Source: Caballeronia sordidicola (GTDB lineage: Bacteria; Pseudomonadota; Gammaproteobacteria; Burkholderiales; Burkholderiaceae). From it: a stretch of 64,000 bases of DNA. Below are positions 24,947-33,862 of the stretch, piece after piece. The notes beneath the pieces are model-generated. The model worked only from the letters and a program-made list of their open reading frames with translations, did not search any database and was not told the origin of the DNA. Location of the stretch: contig NZ_JNFG01000206.1 in NCBI RefSeq assembly GCF_000729995.1, positions 1-64,000 of the forward strand, in the 5' to 3' direction. The position numbers and the translations under genes are program-made. Position 1 is the stretch's first letter; each line of letters opens with the position of its first letter.

Positions 24947-25928
24947 ATGTCGCTTGCCGTGGTGCGCAGCCGCGCGCCCGCCTCTGGGCGCGCGCCTGAG
25001 GTGACCGTAGAGGTTCATCTCGCCAATGGATTACCTTCGTTTTCAATCGTCGGCTTGCCCGATCTCGAAGTTCGTGAAAGCCGCGAGCGGGTACGCGCAG
25101 CACTCCAGAATTGCGGTTTCGATTTCCCCGTTCGCCGCATTACCGTCAATCTCGCCCCCGCCGACCTGCCGAAGGAATCCGGCCGCTTCGACTTGCCGAT
25201 CGCATTGGGCATTCTGGCGGCGAGCGGCCAGATTCCGGCCGATGCGCTGCTGCATCGAGAGTTCGCCGGAGAGTTGTCGCTGACCGGTGCGCTGCGCCCC
25301 ATGCGTGGCGCGTTCGCCATGGCGTGTGGGGCTGCGCGTCAATATGCGCGCGCCGGGTTGGCGCTCGAGGGCGCGTCAATCCGCGATACCGATCCCCGCA
25401 TGCCCGAAATCTATCTGCCTCTTGGGAGCGCGGCGGAAGCGGCGCTGGTGCCGGGTATCGATGTATTCGGGGCTGCTGATCTGCCCGCTTTGTGCGCACA
25501 CCTCAGCGGTTCGGCCGACGGCCGTCTAACGCCTATCCGCGGAGCGGCGCCCGATTCTCCGCTGCGCAGGCGCGCGCCGTTGCCCGATCTCGTCGATGTG
25601 ATCGGCCATCCGGGCGCACGCCGCGCGCTCGAGGTTGCGGCAGCAGGCGGACATCATCTATTGATGGTGGGGCCGCCCGGTGCGGGCAAGTCAATGCTCG
25701 CCGCCCGGCTACCCAGCCTTCTTCCGCCCATGACCGATGACGAAGCGTTGTCGTCGGCGGCCATACTCTCCGCCAGCATGCTCGGGTTTTCGCCCTCGCA
25801 ATGGCGCCAGCGACCGTTTCGCGCGCCACATCATTCATCGAGCTCCGTCGCGCTGGTAGGCGGGCGCAATCCGCCGCAACCCGGCGAGATCACGCTCGCG
25901 CATCTCGGCGTGCTGTTCCTCGATGAAC
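24947..25928 (+). pseudogene. comM: comM (YifB, Mg-chelatase-like ATPase), interrupted by the island
   Basis: The 5' part of comM, a hexameric helicase that drives branch migration during natural transformation. The N-terminal Lon-protease-like domain (NGLPSFSIVGLPDLEVRESRER, quoted in two parts: NGLPSFSIVGLP and DLEVRESRER) and the Walker A loop GPPGAGKSMLAARL are intact. The sequence stops being comM-like directly after the Walker B codons GVLFLDE. Relatives continue with LPEF; here the frame runs into unrelated DNA and stops at 25996. About 327 of roughly 510 residues remain, without arginine finger and C-terminal domain, so this copy cannot work. The missing part is not in the window. Confidence 0.93.
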
Positions 25929-25953
25929 ACCATGTTTCGCTTTTCGACACAAA

Positions 25954-26023
25954 GTTGCTCACAACAAAAATACAATGTTTTCAATGCGTTGCTTGAAAAC
26001 ATGAGCAAACCATTGTGAGCAAC
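25954..26023. repeat. Two concentric inverted repeats at the island end
   Basis: Outer arms GTTGCTCACAA (25954-25964) and its perfect complement (26013-26023), and inner arms ATGTTTTCAA (25975-25984) and complement (25993-26002), share the same centre at 25988.5. The bases between the arm pairs do not match. The structure lies 25 bases inside the comM junction and is a good candidate for recombinase binding sites. Confidence 0.8.
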
Positions 26024-26061
26024 CCAAGTTCGACCAAATATTGGAAAAAGATAGCCGCCCA

Positions 26062-26084
26062 CTCCCGCTGGACAACAGCGGGAG
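26062..26084 (-). terminator. Hairpin after the integrase gene
   Basis: CTCCCGCT (26062-26069) and its complement (26077-26084) form an 8-base stem with a 7-base loop, just beyond the stop of the last recombinase gene. The T run on the minus strand is delayed (CTTTTT about 15 bases later), so this is a probable but not perfect terminator. Confidence 0.5.
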
Positions 26085-26094
26085 CTTCTACAAG

Positions 26095-27564
26095 TCACTC
26101 TCTCATAACGCTCCGTAGCCGGGCCAATGCATCGGGAGAACGTTTTTCACCGTCGACCTTCGACATCTCATCCACCAATCCAATCATGCCAGCCATAGCA
26201 GCTTTGGCGAACTCCTCCGGGCTCATACTTTCCTTCATCGCTTCTAGTTCCGTCACCGTGGCGCGTCCGCTCCTCGCCAGCTCACTAATATTGACTTCGT
26301 CGAGCTTCCCTTCTGCAGCGCCGGAAAGCGCGAAGGCCCAATCGACATAACGTTGGAGAGACTTAATATCTTTATGCCCAGTTCGTTGCATTACTTCGTG
26401 CGCGAACTCTTTCCCCGTTATCATTAAATCGGCAAAATGGTCTGCGTCGCGCAACCGATACGCTCGAATTAAGCGAAAAACTGCCATCGTAATATATCGA
26501 TGTCTGAAGAGATGGGGGTGAGCTCTACCTACGAACCCGGCCGCCTTTCTAAGCAGATGAAGTTCCAAGGTAATTGTGTTGGGTCTAATCGGTTTCCCTG
26601 TTTTTTCGCTGACAAACAAAACACCGTGGTCCCCTTTTAAAAACTTCTTAGACACAATCGTTTTTCTATAAAATTTAATATACTCAATTATGAAATCCAA
26701 GTCGGAATGCTTAACTGGGATTACCCGCCATTCCGGCTCGCCTCCTCCGCGCTTGAAGGTCGGCATTCTCAAGAACGGCTCTGTCATCTCTTTCGCGTTC
26801 AGTATATCTTTGACGAGCATGTTTGCGACCTCAATGCGTCTCGCGCCGGTAACCTCCAGAATTCGCAAAAGAGTTAGACGCCGGCGTTTCAAAAAGTGAC
26901 TAGATTTAATTTCGCCTGCTGTTCTTCGCATCTGAGCGATATAGTCCTCAGGCACCGGATAACGCACGTGCGCAGGACTTTTAGGCGGAAAGCAATTGTG
27001 ATGCCAATAATATCGGGTGGTTTTTCCACCATTTTTCAACATGACTTCGTAGCTTCGCCTTTCACCGTTGATATACGGCCCGTCTAACGACACCAAGTCA
27101 GGAATATTGCAGCGCGTTCCGATATAACTAAGAAAATCAAGGGTCCTCCGCCCGATATCACCGACTCTGCGCGTAGAGCGGGCAGGCTCTGAGCCGTTCA
27201 TCTCATCCGTAAGACTCTTGATAAAGTCTTCAAATTGAGCGTTAGAAAGCTCGTGAAAGTCAACGCCCAATGCATAGCACTCACGGACGACGTGGGAGAG
27301 CTGTGAAGCATAAGCTCCCGGCGTCCCCCCGTTGTCAGCGAGTGACAGGCCTTTGCGCGCGAGAGTCTGCATATATCCCGCTAGTTCGATGCACCAAGAA
27401 CCGTCAGGCCAGCAAGGTAGGGGCAAACCTCCCACTTCTTGGCCAACCACTTCGCCGGAAGCCGTTGCGGAGCGAAAGAGTTTCGTTCCCTTCGGTGCCA
27501 GTACGAACGCTTGCTTTCGCATCGCGCGCGGGTCAAAGTCTACGCGCGCAGTTGTTTTAGCCAT
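26095..27564 (-). CDS. Tyrosine recombinase/integrase of the island (489 residues)
   Basis: A site-specific recombinase, last gene of the recombinase module and nearest to the island end. All catalytic-domain marks are visible: TGARRIEVANM (Arg I), HPHLFRHRYITM (His-x-x-Arg box), QRTGHKDIKSLQRYVDWAF (Gly-His and the Tyr nucleophile). The open frame extends to 27648, but I choose MAKTTARVDFD at 27564. That ATG lies inside the end of the preceding gene (25-base overlap), suggesting coupled translation. Family-level comparison is to Tn554-type and Gamma-Mobile-Trio-type recombinases; which of these fits is not resolved. Confidence 0.88.
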   Translation of the reverse strand: MAKTTARVDFDPRAMRKQAFVLAPKGTKLFRSATASGEVVGQEVGGLPLPCWPDGSWCIELAGYMQTLARKGLSLADNGGTPGAYASQLSHVVRECYALGVDFHELSNAQFEDFIKSLTDEMNGSEPARSTRRVGDIGRRTLDFLSYIGTRCNIPDLVSLDGPYINGERRSYEVMLKNGGKTTRYYWHHNCFPPKSPAHVRYPVPEDYIAQMRRTAGEIKSSHFLKRRRLTLLRILEVTGARRIEVANMLVKDILNAKEMTEPFLRMPTFKRGGGEPEWRVIPVKHSDLDFIIEYIKFYRKTIVSKKFLKGDHGVLFVSEKTGKPIRPNTITLELHLLRKAAGFVGRAHPHLFRHRYITMAVFRLIRAYRLRDADHFADLMITGKEFAHEVMQRTGHKDIKSLQRYVDWAFALSGAAEGKLDEVNISELARSGRATVTELEAMKESMSPEEFAKAAMAGMIGLVDEMSKVDGEKRSPDALARLRSVMRE

Positions 27565-28145
27565 CTTTCCGCTTCGCTCCCTTTCTTGACGACAGGTCGC
27601 GTGGCCATACTGAACATTGCGAGCAACGTCGCTTCGTCCTTGTTCCATCGTTCGACCAAGGCTGGGTCGCGGCTAAGATTCGCGAGAGCTCGAGCCTTCT
27701 TAAGCGCGGCGTGGAATGCGTTCGTAATTTGCCAACAGTCGACTAAGCTTTGCACCCGGCTTAGCTCTGCGGTCTGCAACTGGCCCTCCAGCCCTTGTTT
27801 CGTTCTACGGTCTGGCTTGATTTTTTTTGCTTCCACTGCCTGCAACCTGCTCAACGCCTTCCGACGTTTCTCATCAAACCACTCGAATCCGCGGTCGAAT
27901 AATCGCTCCGACATCCGCTGGACCGTGCACCGCGATGTGGCTACGACCTCTGCCTCTGGCCGAGAATACGATGCGAGGCGGCTCTGCCGCTTCAAGGCGA
28001 ACATCAGCGGTTCATCCCCTACAAACTTTTCCGGTCTTTGAGCTATTGCAGTTAGCAGCTTTGCTAACGCCACCACACTCCGTTCGTTGCCTGTCGAAGG
28101 CTCGCGCTTCAGTTTCAACTCCGACCGTTCGTCTTCGGCGCTCAT
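27540..28145 (-). CDS. Small helical protein of the recombinase module (201 residues)
   Basis: No domain recognised. It is mostly charged helix, with a possible helix-turn-helix around TSRCTVQRMSERLFDRGFEWF and many Lys/Arg/Glu residues. It overlaps the upstream recombinase by four bases (ATGA) and the downstream integrase by 25 bases, so it must belong to the same operon. In position it corresponds to TnpC of Tn554 or to the small protein GmtX of Gamma-Mobile-Trio elements. That parallel is an inference from gene order, not from sequence likeness I can show. Confidence 0.65.
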   Translation of the reverse strand: MSAEDERSELKLKREPSTGNERSVVALAKLLTAIAQRPEKFVGDEPLMFALKRQSRLASYSRPEAEVVATSRCTVQRMSERLFDRGFEWFDEKRRKALSRLQAVEAKKIKPDRRTKQGLEGQLQTAELSRVQSLVDCWQITNAFHAALKKARALANLSRDPALVERWNKDEATLLAMFSMATRPVVKKGSEAERWLKQLRA

Positions 28146-30268
28146 GCGGCCCTCCGTAGCTTGACCACAATCTTGTAAGGGAAATCTGCAACGAACGGGA
28201 AAAATTCCGGTTCGACCATAACGCCGCTATCAAGCTCGCTCTCGAGATACGCTTCTAGGGTGTCATAGTCGATTAGCGAGAATTTGCGCGTTCCGAACTG
28301 CATGCCCAGATGCGAAGCCAAGTGCTCGTAGGCCGCTTCATGAATCTCAACTACGCGGGCCTCCTCGGGAAGTCGAAGCTCTTCGGTCAGAAAATACGCA
28401 GCAACTTCTCGATACATATCTCCCGCCACGTTGTTCGTCAGGTAGTACCACAGGTGCTCGGCGTCAACGTGCGCAACAAACCATCGCAGGGTATCCAGGT
28501 TGCGCGTTCGAGCACTGAAGAAAAATGCGATGATGAAGAATCGACGGAACTGATGCTCACGAAGGTAGTGACGCAAGCCTTTGTCGTCGAGTGGGGTCTC
28601 AAAAAAGTCGCAGAAAGCGTCCAAGCACCCATTGAACGAACGGCTGGTGGGTATACACATTCCCCGCGCAGCCGGCAGTGCAAATAGATTGCCATTTGCA
28701 TCCAGCAATCTTGCCTCCACAAGCTTGTCGTGAAATCGCTCGACCTGCGTAATGTGCACTGCTACAACAGGTGGTATCGGGCGGGTTTCTTTCTCTCTAA
28801 CACCAAGCGCTCCCGACTTAGCATTCTCGAAAAGAATGGACTGGCGGGATTCGTCTAAACATGTCTTCAAGCGCAATCGCAGCAACTCAGACTGCCTCCG
28901 TGCTGTCATCGGCCCCATCACATGAGACATCGCACCATAGAAAACACGAATGTTTTGCAGCAGTCCGCGTCCATGCCTAAACTCTGCAAAGAACCGTTCC
29001 CGCTCCCACGCGTTCATATCCCGAGCACGCTTGTAGTTCTTGCCAGCATAGGCGCCGCCAGACCTCATCCGCAAGCACCAGTGCTTCACCCCCATCGCGA
29101 CGGCTCCCGGTGTCAGGAAATCGCGGATGTCGTGACGCAACAAAAGGGCATAGCAAGTGCGATTTTCGTCTCTAGCCGCCACGAGAATATTGAAATAACT
29201 GTCCAGCAAGTCGTCACCATGTTCGGCACAAAAGGCTGTTGCTTGCTTGATTCCGTCCAAGACTTGCCAGAATGGTGGATTCCGAAATCTCCCCACACTT
29301 GCCATACGCTCAGGTGCAACAGGCTTATAGTCCTGCGCAATTTGAAAAGCATCATTAGGCAATGAAAATCCAGCAAGCTCGAGATTCAGCATTGCCTGTA
29401 CAGTTCGACATCCGGTCCGAAGATACTTGGCGCTAGGGCCCTCGCCTTCTCCAGTTCGAACGTTGATTCCCCCGTACTCTCTCTCGTAATCGTCAATCGG
29501 ATAGAGGCATAGTTCTTCGAACCTTGGTTTCCTCCCTCCTCCGACTAAAGTTTCCGGGTATATCTTCGACGAAATACTTACCGTATGGGGTACGAAGCGA
29601 AAGCCACTCTCGTCTCCATGCTTGTAACAGCCTTCAATCCACAACACGGCCTTCCAAAGGGCCAAACGGTCTGACTCGACTTTCAGTGTCCAGTCCTCCG
29701 CTGGTATCGCGTGCTCTCTGAAAGCGACATGCCTCGCGACTAACTTGCCTGCGAGAGGCTCAAGCTCGTGCAGTCGCTGGTTCAACCATCCGCTGAGTCT
29801 GCTCGTCCAGTCGTAAATAGCTTCCGAGTCGTCTGGTCCCCGCTCGAACCGATAGAGCAGATTCGCTATATCGTTTTCGGTAAGCACGCCAAATCCGTAG
29901 GTCGCGAGCTTAAGTTCGCCTTGGTTCAATAGAAAGTAGTCGATGATTCGACAACCTTTTCTTACCGTATTGCGTGCTGCGGCATCACCTATCGGCTTTC
30001 CTCCCACTGTCACTGGGTGAGTTAGCACAATGAGATATGTCTTAAAAATCTTCAACGTATCTGCGTACTTGGAATCGGTGAGCAGCCCGCTTCCAAAGCG
30101 AACAGCCCAGTCGATATATGTGTTCCCTCCGTGACCGTCCGGAAACAGCAATTTCCAGACAGGGTCTTCGAATTGGCTCAGCAACCACCATGCGTCCCGA
30201 TACAAGCCAGTAACATCCGTTATCCGCTCTAGCGTCTCGTAGAAATCTTGCGGCATACCTTTAAGCAT
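28142..30268 (-). CDS. Large tyrosine-recombinase-like protein (708 residues)
   Basis: The C-terminal half carries a divergent tyrosine recombinase core: MTARRQSELLRLRL (Arg I box), LREHQFRRFFIIAFFF (His-x-x-Arg box) and LRWFVAHVDAEHLWYYL (GH box read as AH, then the Tyr position). The N-terminal half is unrelated to anything I recognise and may bind DNA or partners. GGAGG lies eight bases before the ATG. The stop overlaps the start of the small protein by four bases, and the start overlaps the end of the 784-residue gene by eight. It may correspond to TnpB of Tn554 or to one of the Gmt proteins. Confidence 0.75.
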   Translation of the reverse strand: MLKGMPQDFYETLERITDVTGLYRDAWWLLSQFEDPVWKLLFPDGHGGNTYIDWAVRFGSGLLTDSKYADTLKIFKTYLIVLTHPVTVGGKPIGDAAARNTVRKGCRIIDYFLLNQGELKLATYGFGVLTENDIANLLYRFERGPDDSEAIYDWTSRLSGWLNQRLHELEPLAGKLVARHVAFREHAIPAEDWTLKVESDRLALWKAVLWIEGCYKHGDESGFRFVPHTVSISSKIYPETLVGGGRKPRFEELCLYPIDDYEREYGGINVRTGEGEGPSAKYLRTGCRTVQAMLNLELAGFSLPNDAFQIAQDYKPVAPERMASVGRFRNPPFWQVLDGIKQATAFCAEHGDDLLDSYFNILVAARDENRTCYALLLRHDIRDFLTPGAVAMGVKHWCLRMRSGGAYAGKNYKRARDMNAWERERFFAEFRHGRGLLQNIRVFYGAMSHVMGPMTARRQSELLRLRLKTCLDESRQSILFENAKSGALGVREKETRPIPPVVAVHITQVERFHDKLVEARLLDANGNLFALPAARGMCIPTSRSFNGCLDAFCDFFETPLDDKGLRHYLREHQFRRFFIIAFFFSARTRNLDTLRWFVAHVDAEHLWYYLTNNVAGDMYREVAAYFLTEELRLPEEARVVEIHEAAYEHLASHLGMQFGTRKFSLIDYDTLEAYLESELDSGVMVEPEFFPFVADFPYKIVVKLRRAA

Positions 30269-32615
30269 ACAAGGCCTCCTTTTCTATCAAACAAGAAGAC
30301 GCTTTTTGTCGAGCCGACCGGAGCATAGCCAAGAAGTCGTCTCGGGGAGGCTGGCAGTTTTCGATGTACTCAGCCACCGACTCCGCATAGCCGTGCCACA
30401 TCGTAGCCAGACTACTTGTCTCCACATCGGAAACTTCCTTCATAGCAAGGCGCAAGCTTTCAAGTATCGTTAGCGTCGGAACGCTTATCGATAGTACTAC
30501 CTCATCGTCGAGATGCTCGAAGCGTCCGGTGGACCGTTGCGCAGAATGTTCCCTCGGGCGCCACTTAAGCGCATGGTTGTCAATGAACTCTGACAATTCA
30601 TCAAGGGTCGTAAAGCCTGTCGCTGGCAGTACGTATGAACTATCATCGCCCAACGCCTGCACAAGCAAGCCACACTGAAACAATCGAATCCACCTATTTT
30701 CAAAGAAGTTTAGAAGGGGGGCTGGTATGTATCTCCGAATGAGACTGATGTCAAATTTTTCGTGACCTAGGTTCTCGGCAAGTTTCCGAATGTTCGGCTC
30801 TTTTATGTACCCGTGGATACCAACACTCGCGCGAAGCGTGGTTAGCGAGAAACGAGAGCTCAAGCGCTGCGCATCACCTTGCGACATACAGTCGTTAGCC
30901 ATGAATCGCTCCTTCAGCTTATCGTCGGCACGGGCGTATGCAACCTCATTCGATGGAGACACGGTCTGGGGGTATGCGAATCCTGCGCCGCAATGTAGAA
31001 ACAGGTATCGCCAAATGGGATTATTTTTCCCCTTAAGGTATTGCCGAACTGGGTGCGTCAATTCAATGACCTGGGCCATCAATTCAGCATCTACATCAGA
31101 AAGGTGTATTTGTTGTTGCGCCTTCTCGGGCCCCTTTCGAAGTTTATCTCCGTCAAGCAACCATCCAGCATCGGTTTCTACAATCCCAGACGATTGGTTA
31201 GTGGAATCAAAAAGTTTAAGCTCGTGGAAGAAGCCGGCCGTCAGCCTCGGATGTGTCATGACTAGCAGCGTCATGTAAGGAATAAGAGCTCCTTTTGTGG
31301 GCAGCGCCAGCAGGTCATCCGCGATGTCGCCCAGCGGCATCGGAAAGTACTTGTACAATGGAGTATCTCTACTGGGTTTGAAGCCGTACTGTTCCAAAGT
31401 GGCACATGCGTTCGCCTCCCAATTAACGTCGTCTCGGCCAGGCGGGGGCGTCCTTTTTACCCCTAGTCCGTTAAGTACCGCCGCAGTTCCAAGTTTGGCG
31501 AGTTCCTTTCGTCGTTGGAAGCGTACCCATATATCGCGCACCTCCATTTCCGCCCATCGGCGAATAAGTTCGATGTCAGCGCCAATCCGTCGAAAAATGA
31601 GGTCTGTGGCCTCTTGATTGCTTATTTGCAATGGAACGTCTGTCAGCAGTTTGGCGATGACAGTGGTCCCGTCGGATTTACTTCGACGATGCGTGTTTGA
31701 ACGGTCTGAACCTGACGATGGCAAGCCGGGGGGCTTGGCTCTTTTCGCGAACAATCCGTCTCGACTCAAATAGCTACGGAACAGGTGTCCAAAGCGACTC
31801 CACGAGACTCTTAGCCACTCATACTCCTTATCTTGCTTATCGGCTTCCATAGCCACATGTCGCAGGAACCTACCAAGAAGAATAGTGGCTTGCGTGATGT
31901 CGCTAAATGACTCGACAACCCATCCTTCCGGCAGATTGACCAGAAAATCGCTGAACTCTTGCGCTAGAGGCACTGCGCCGTCCGTTCGGTTTCGCCTAAA
32001 GCGGCGACATCCGTCGACCAATGCAACAACAAAATTTCTTCCGAAACGTAGATACAACTCTCGGAAGTTGTACCACGCTGTCGACCCACCGACATTCGTG
32101 ATACCCCAGCCGCGCCAGAGGTCGATTTGAACTGGGTCTAGCGATGCGGTTTCGAACCGTTCACTCGTTTTCGTGCGCCACATCACATATTCAGCCGAGC
32201 GGAGTGCCGGGATATCGATTTCTGATTCTGGTATCGCCCGCTTGAGTATTCGCCTCCAAGCGCGTGCATGCGAGTTTCGATTTGCATAGCTTGCAACCAT
32301 GAAACGCTCGGAATACAAGACTCCCAGAAACTCAACCATCGCGTTCCGAGAGGTGAACTTGCCGTTTCGCAAATCCAGCCTCTGTCCAGTCAGTGCCAGA
32401 TAGGCCTCAAGCAAGCGAAAGAGCAACTTATTTTTGCGGGCGTCAAATTGATTGCAAACCTCAACTCCAATACGACCCAAGCGCGCACGGGCTTTATCGC
32501 TAAGATACTCGAACGGATATTCCACCTGCCAATCAATCGAATAAACTATGGAGTGCTGATGATTATGCCATTCCTCTTTGATACGATATCTGGGGGCGCG
32601 TGCTCGGAGACTCAT
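30261..32615 (-). CDS. Largest recombinase-like protein of the module (784 residues)
   Basis: First gene of the four-gene module. Its C-terminal part reads LTTLRASVGIHGYIKEPNIR followed by LAENLGHEKFDISLIRRYIP. This is the layout of a tyrosine recombinase with the His of the HxLR box replaced by Thr but with LGH and the Tyr kept. The earlier Arg box is not obvious. It may therefore be a non-catalytic or altered partner. I start at 32615 (MSLRARAPRYR) because AAGG lies eight bases before it; the open frame begins at 32663. The long N-terminal region has no recognised domain. Confidence 0.7.
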   Translation of the reverse strand: MSLRARAPRYRIKEEWHNHQHSIVYSIDWQVEYPFEYLSDKARARLGRIGVEVCNQFDARKNKLLFRLLEAYLALTGQRLDLRNGKFTSRNAMVEFLGVLYSERFMVASYANRNSHARAWRRILKRAIPESEIDIPALRSAEYVMWRTKTSERFETASLDPVQIDLWRGWGITNVGGSTAWYNFRELYLRFGRNFVVALVDGCRRFRRNRTDGAVPLAQEFSDFLVNLPEGWVVESFSDITQATILLGRFLRHVAMEADKQDKEYEWLRVSWSRFGHLFRSYLSRDGLFAKRAKPPGLPSSGSDRSNTHRRSKSDGTTVIAKLLTDVPLQISNQEATDLIFRRIGADIELIRRWAEMEVRDIWVRFQRRKELAKLGTAAVLNGLGVKRTPPPGRDDVNWEANACATLEQYGFKPSRDTPLYKYFPMPLGDIADDLLALPTKGALIPYMTLLVMTHPRLTAGFFHELKLFDSTNQSSGIVETDAGWLLDGDKLRKGPEKAQQQIHLSDVDAELMAQVIELTHPVRQYLKGKNNPIWRYLFLHCGAGFAYPQTVSPSNEVAYARADDKLKERFMANDCMSQGDAQRLSSRFSLTTLRASVGIHGYIKEPNIRKLAENLGHEKFDISLIRRYIPAPLLNFFENRWIRLFQCGLLVQALGDDSSYVLPATGFTTLDELSEFIDNHALKWRPREHSAQRSTGRFEHLDDEVVLSISVPTLTILESLRLAMKEVSDVETSSLATMWHGYAESVAEYIENCQPPRDDFLAMLRSARQKASSCLIEKEALYA

Positions 32616-33295
32616 TGCCAACCTTCTATGAAGAAAACGTGCGCGAAATGTGCGCGATGTCATCGCTGATTCTCACGCACACTCAAGCCTCCGAGGCGTA
32701 AGCTGGGCCGTGTGCACAGATGAAAAGCGGGTCAACCTCCCCTCATTTGAGAGGAGCCTGCGACTTCGAGACTCACTGAATTCGAGTGAACAACACCGCA
32801 TCATGGCATCGCACTTTAAGGGCGGATGTCACCTGCCTTATCATCAACCGCAGAGTTTCTCGCTTCAATACACCTCGCCTTTCATGGTTGTTTTCACCGA
32901 CTCCCCGCTAACGGTCACTAAGTTAACCAGACAGAAGACACCGATGATGATTGACGAGCAGCTGGCTGCACACCGCACTCGGTCACGCCTAACTCACCGC
33001 GAAACGCTCGCGCTCCTACTGGTGCGCTGACCTTCTGCGACGAATTCTCCATGCACTCCCCTATACGTTCATATAGGGGAATCCGCCAGTTGGATGGCTA
33101 TCGTGGTAAGCTCAGCATGCCGTTCGCCCGACCCGAAGCAGATTTATACAGTTGCTATATTCGAACATACACCGTGTAGATGAAACAAACGACATTGAGT
33201 AATCCTTTTTTAATTCGTTTTTCTTCAGGCCTTTAAAAAGCTTAAATATAGGCGGAAGGGAATGGGTACTCGATGTGCGTGGAATCTATAGGCGC
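32616..33295. other. Gap of about 680 bases before the recombinase module
   Basis: It should hold the promoter of the recombinase operon. A plus-strand open frame (32650-33030, 126 codons) has no family likeness and no good ribosome binding site, though its last 25 codons read DEQLAAHRTRSRLTHRETLA, which could be a leftover of a regulator. At 33058-33079 there is a perfect 8-base inverted repeat (CCCCTATA, six-base loop). Confidence 0.4.
33058..33079. repeat. Inverted repeat CCCCTATA with six-base loop
   Basis: Arms 33058-33065 and 33072-33079 are exact complements. No T run follows on either strand. It could be an operator or a transcript end between the HEPN remnant and the recombinase operon. 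Confidence 0.5.
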
Positions 33296-33795
33296 CTATG
33301 ACATGCCTTGACGATGTCCTGAGTAACGTTCGAAATTTTTCCTAAGGAAGTCACGGTACGCTTCTAAGCTGGCCAGTTTAAGCTTGAACTCCTGGGACAA
33401 TCCCTTCGCCCTTCTGACGAAGGTCGGTCTGGTAAATACATCAAAGAACACCATTCGCTCTGCGCCCACGACGATGGCTTGCACCATTCGCACACAACTT
33501 CCAGCGCGTCCCTCAGGCCCTCACGCTGCAAACATCTGTTTGCGAATTGACTGTGAAACACCTTGTTGCGAACAGCGGTAGCATCGTCGACTCCTAGGCG
33601 AAGGTTGGTGTATTCCGTACCAGTCATCGCTTCGACTGTGACCGGCACTAGCGCATTTATCCCTTTCTCGAAGCCCCCGACATATGTTCTAGCACTTCGG
33701 CCAAGCGTCTCCCTCAGGGCAACTACGTTGTGCGCGGAGAATGGCATCGCTTTGAAAAACAAGATAGGTGAACAACTTCCGAAGCTGCCCCCCAT
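33296..33795 (-). pseudogene. Remnant of a HEPN-like gene with a frameshift
   Basis: Two minus-strand frames join to one protein-like sequence: the first (33795 down to about 33490) includes ARTYVGGFEKGINALVPVT, EYTNLRLGVDDAT and VRNKVFHSQF; the second (to 33296) continues with VQAIVVGAERMVFFDVFTR and ASLEAYRDFLRKNFERY. The switch lies near 33485. RNKVFH fits the R-x4-6-H motif of HEPN RNases and abortive-infection proteins. Together they give about 165 residues. An intact small HEPN gene that has decayed is the simplest reading; a sequencing slip would give the same picture. Confidence 0.5.
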
Positions 33796-33862
33796 CTTGA
33801 TGACAGACAGCGAGAACGCATCGACCGAACTCGTGTTGAAAGGACATACACGACGTCATCTT

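Noticed and set aside
25850..26100. A tRNA gene or direct repeat as attachment site at the left junction
   Set aside because: No cloverleaf-like sequence or repeat of comM bases was found; the target is comM itself.
32650..33030. A 126-codon plus-strand open frame upstream of the recombinase module
   Set aside because: No ribosome binding site, no family likeness, and it overlaps the likely promoter of the recombinase operon. Only its last 25 codons look protein-like.
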